Below, piece after piece: positions 62,895 to 64,000 of a stretch of DNA of 64,000 nucleotides. Position 1 is the stretch's first letter. Every line of letters starts with the position of its first letter. Origin of the DNA: G965216255 sp965216255 (GTDB lineage: Bacteria > Bacteroidota > Rhodothermia > Rhodothermales > Bin80); assembly GCA_965216255.1 (NCBI GenBank), contig OZ244148.1, positions 5,084,001 through 5,148,000 on the forward strand. Reading direction: 5' to 3'. The translations under genes were made by a program, and so were the position numbers. The notes under the pieces are model-generated. The model was not told where the DNA came from. It searched no databases and was given only the letters and a program-made list of their open reading frames with translations.

Positions 62895-64000
62895 ATGCCC
62901 ACCAAGCGAACCTCCATGCGCAAAATCAGAGACGTCCTTCGCCTGCACTACCGGGAGCAATACAGCAAGCGCCGTATAGCGCGCAGTCTGGGTATTGCCG
63001 TTGGCACCGTTAGCGGGTACATCATCCGTGCAAAGCAAGCAGACTTAAGCTGGCCGCTGCCGGAAGAGCTCACCGATCTGGAGCTGGAGCAGCGGCTTTT
63101 TGCGGAGCTAGCGCCGCCGACGCGCCCGGTGCCCAATTGGGAACACGTTAAGCGGCAACTGGCGCCGAAGGGGATAACCCTTCGGCTGGTGTGGCAGAAG
63201 TACCGGGGCCATTATCCAGAGGGTTATGGATATAGCAGGTTCTGCAAGCTCTATCATGCCTGGCGCCAACGTACGAATGTGCGCATGCACATCGAACACA
63301 AGGCCGGTGAGAAGCTCTACGTCGACTACTCTGGTAAGACCGTCCCCATCGTGGATCCACGTACAGGCGAAGTATCGAAGGCCCAGATCTTTGTGGCCGT
63401 CCTGGGCTACTCCAGCTATACGTACGTGGAAGCCACGCAGAACCAGAAGCTGAGCAACTGGATAGGGTCGCACCGGCGTGCGTTCGAATTCTTCGGCGCC
63501 GCGGCTCAGGCGATAGTACCCGACAACCTGAGGTCGGCTGTCAAGAAGGCGCACCGCTATGATCCTGAGACGAACCTGACCTTCCAGGAGTTGGCCGAGC
63601 ATTATGATGTGGTAATTTTGCCGACGCGCGTGCGAAAACCACGGGATAAGGCCAAGGCTGAAACAGGCGTAAAAATCGTCCAAAGCTGGATACTTGGGCG
63701 GCTGGAAGACTTTACGTTCTTCAGCATTGAAGAGCCGGGTCTACAGATAGCCACCCTCCTAGTGGATGTTAATGAGAGGCCCTTCCAGAAGCGCCAAGGC
63801 AGCCGTCGCAGCCAGTTCGAGGAGATCGATCTGCCGGCGATGCGGCCGCTGCCGCTATATCCCTATGTCTTCCGAGAATGGAAGAAGGCCCGTGTCAACG
63901 TCGATTACCACGTCGCGGTAGAAAAAGCCTTCTACAGCGTCCCATATCGCTATGCCCGGAGGCAAATGGACGTATGCATCGCCGATAACACGGTGCAATG
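62895..64000 (+). CDS. istA: IS21-family transposase IstA, 3' end outside window
   Basis: From ATG 62895 the frame is open to the last base (at least 368 residues). The N-terminal helix-turn-helix SKRRIARSLGIAVGTVSGYI is followed by an IS21-type integrase core. The acidic triad is visible: Asp in KLYVDYSGKTV (about residue 143), Asp in IVPDNLRSAVKK (about 209), and Glu in KAKAETGVKIVQ (about 256). The start of the C-terminal beta domain (VDYHVAVEKAFYSVPYRYAR) is present. No frameshift is seen, unlike the IS21 remnant at 18-19.5 kb. istB is expected just beyond the window. Confidence 0.9.
   Translation, partial: MPTKRTSMRKIRDVLRLHYREQYSKRRIARSLGIAVGTVSGYIIRAKQADLSWPLPEELTDLELEQRLFAELAPPTRPVPNWEHVKRQLAPKGITLRLVWQKYRGHYPEGYGYSRFCKLYHAWRQRTNVRMHIEHKAGEKLYVDYSGKTVPIVDPRTGEVSKAQIFVAVLGYSSYTYVEATQNQKLSNWIGSHRRAFEFFGAAAQAIVPDNLRSAVKKAHRYDPETNLTFQELAEHYDVVILPTRVRKPRDKAKAETGVKIVQSWILGRLEDFTFFSIEEPGLQIATLLVDVNERPFQKRQGSRRSQFEEIDLPAMRPLPLYPYVFREWKKARVNVDYHVAVEKAFYSVPYRYARRQMDVCIADNTVQ

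Overview
The window comes from a GC-rich bacterium of the Bacteroidota/Rhodothermota group. Three chromosomal genes match families largely confined to that group (DUF4293, DUF4296 and DUF4837). A 2,344-residue secreted protein ends in a C-terminal sorting domain of the type IX secretion kind. Several genes start with GTG or TTG, many lack a clear Shine-Dalgarno sequence, and operons are tightly packed with ATGA overlaps. I cannot name the species from sequence alone. The number of broken insertion sequences and frameshifted genes suggests relaxed selection or heavy IS activity.

Layout. 1-10.1 kb holds the end of acetyl-CoA synthetase, a BadF-type sugar kinase, a penicillin-acylase-like protein without its nucleophile, an S41 processing peptidase, an ExbB-X-ExbD-ExbD energy-transducing cluster with its own promoter and terminator, a frameshifted NAD-type isocitrate dehydrogenase and a DUF4293 protein. 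10.1-15.3 kb holds a glycosyltransferase with a 9-base poly-C tract near its start, an 880-base gene-free stretch, recQ, and two Bacteroidota lipoprotein genes. 15.3-22.9 kb is an accessory island: an IS1595-type element with a frameshift and a small passenger gene, a decayed IS21 element, two small unknown genes, an FRG-domain gene, the 3' end of a group II intron and an IS1634 tail. 22.9-30.0 kb is the giant secreted protein. 30.3-31.3 kb is an internally deleted IS66 element with both termini.

31.4-39.6 kb (minus strand) is a complete tryptophan operon, trpL-trpE-X-trpS-trpG-trpD-trpC-trpF-trpB-trpA. Just upstream of trpE lies a classical attenuator: a GTG-start leader peptide with tandem Trp codons, an antiterminator half-site, and a perfect 10-bp terminator hairpin with a T tract. 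It is the best-supported regulatory system in the window. The operon also contains trpS and an unrecognised 157-residue gene.

39.7-48.3 kb (plus strand) holds a VKOR-DsbA fusion, transketolase, a small secreted protein, a Tat-exported amidase, queA, ispD, ispF and a DedA protein. 48.3-61.4 kb is the translation/transcription block: tRNA-Thr, -Tyr, -Gly, -Thr, tuf, tRNA-Trp, secE, nusG, rplK, rplA, rplJ, rplL, rpoB, rpoC. The right end (61.9-64.0 kb) carries the broken front half of an IS1634-family transposase, cut by an apparently intact IS21-family element whose left end has 23-bp tandem repeats and whose istA runs off the window.
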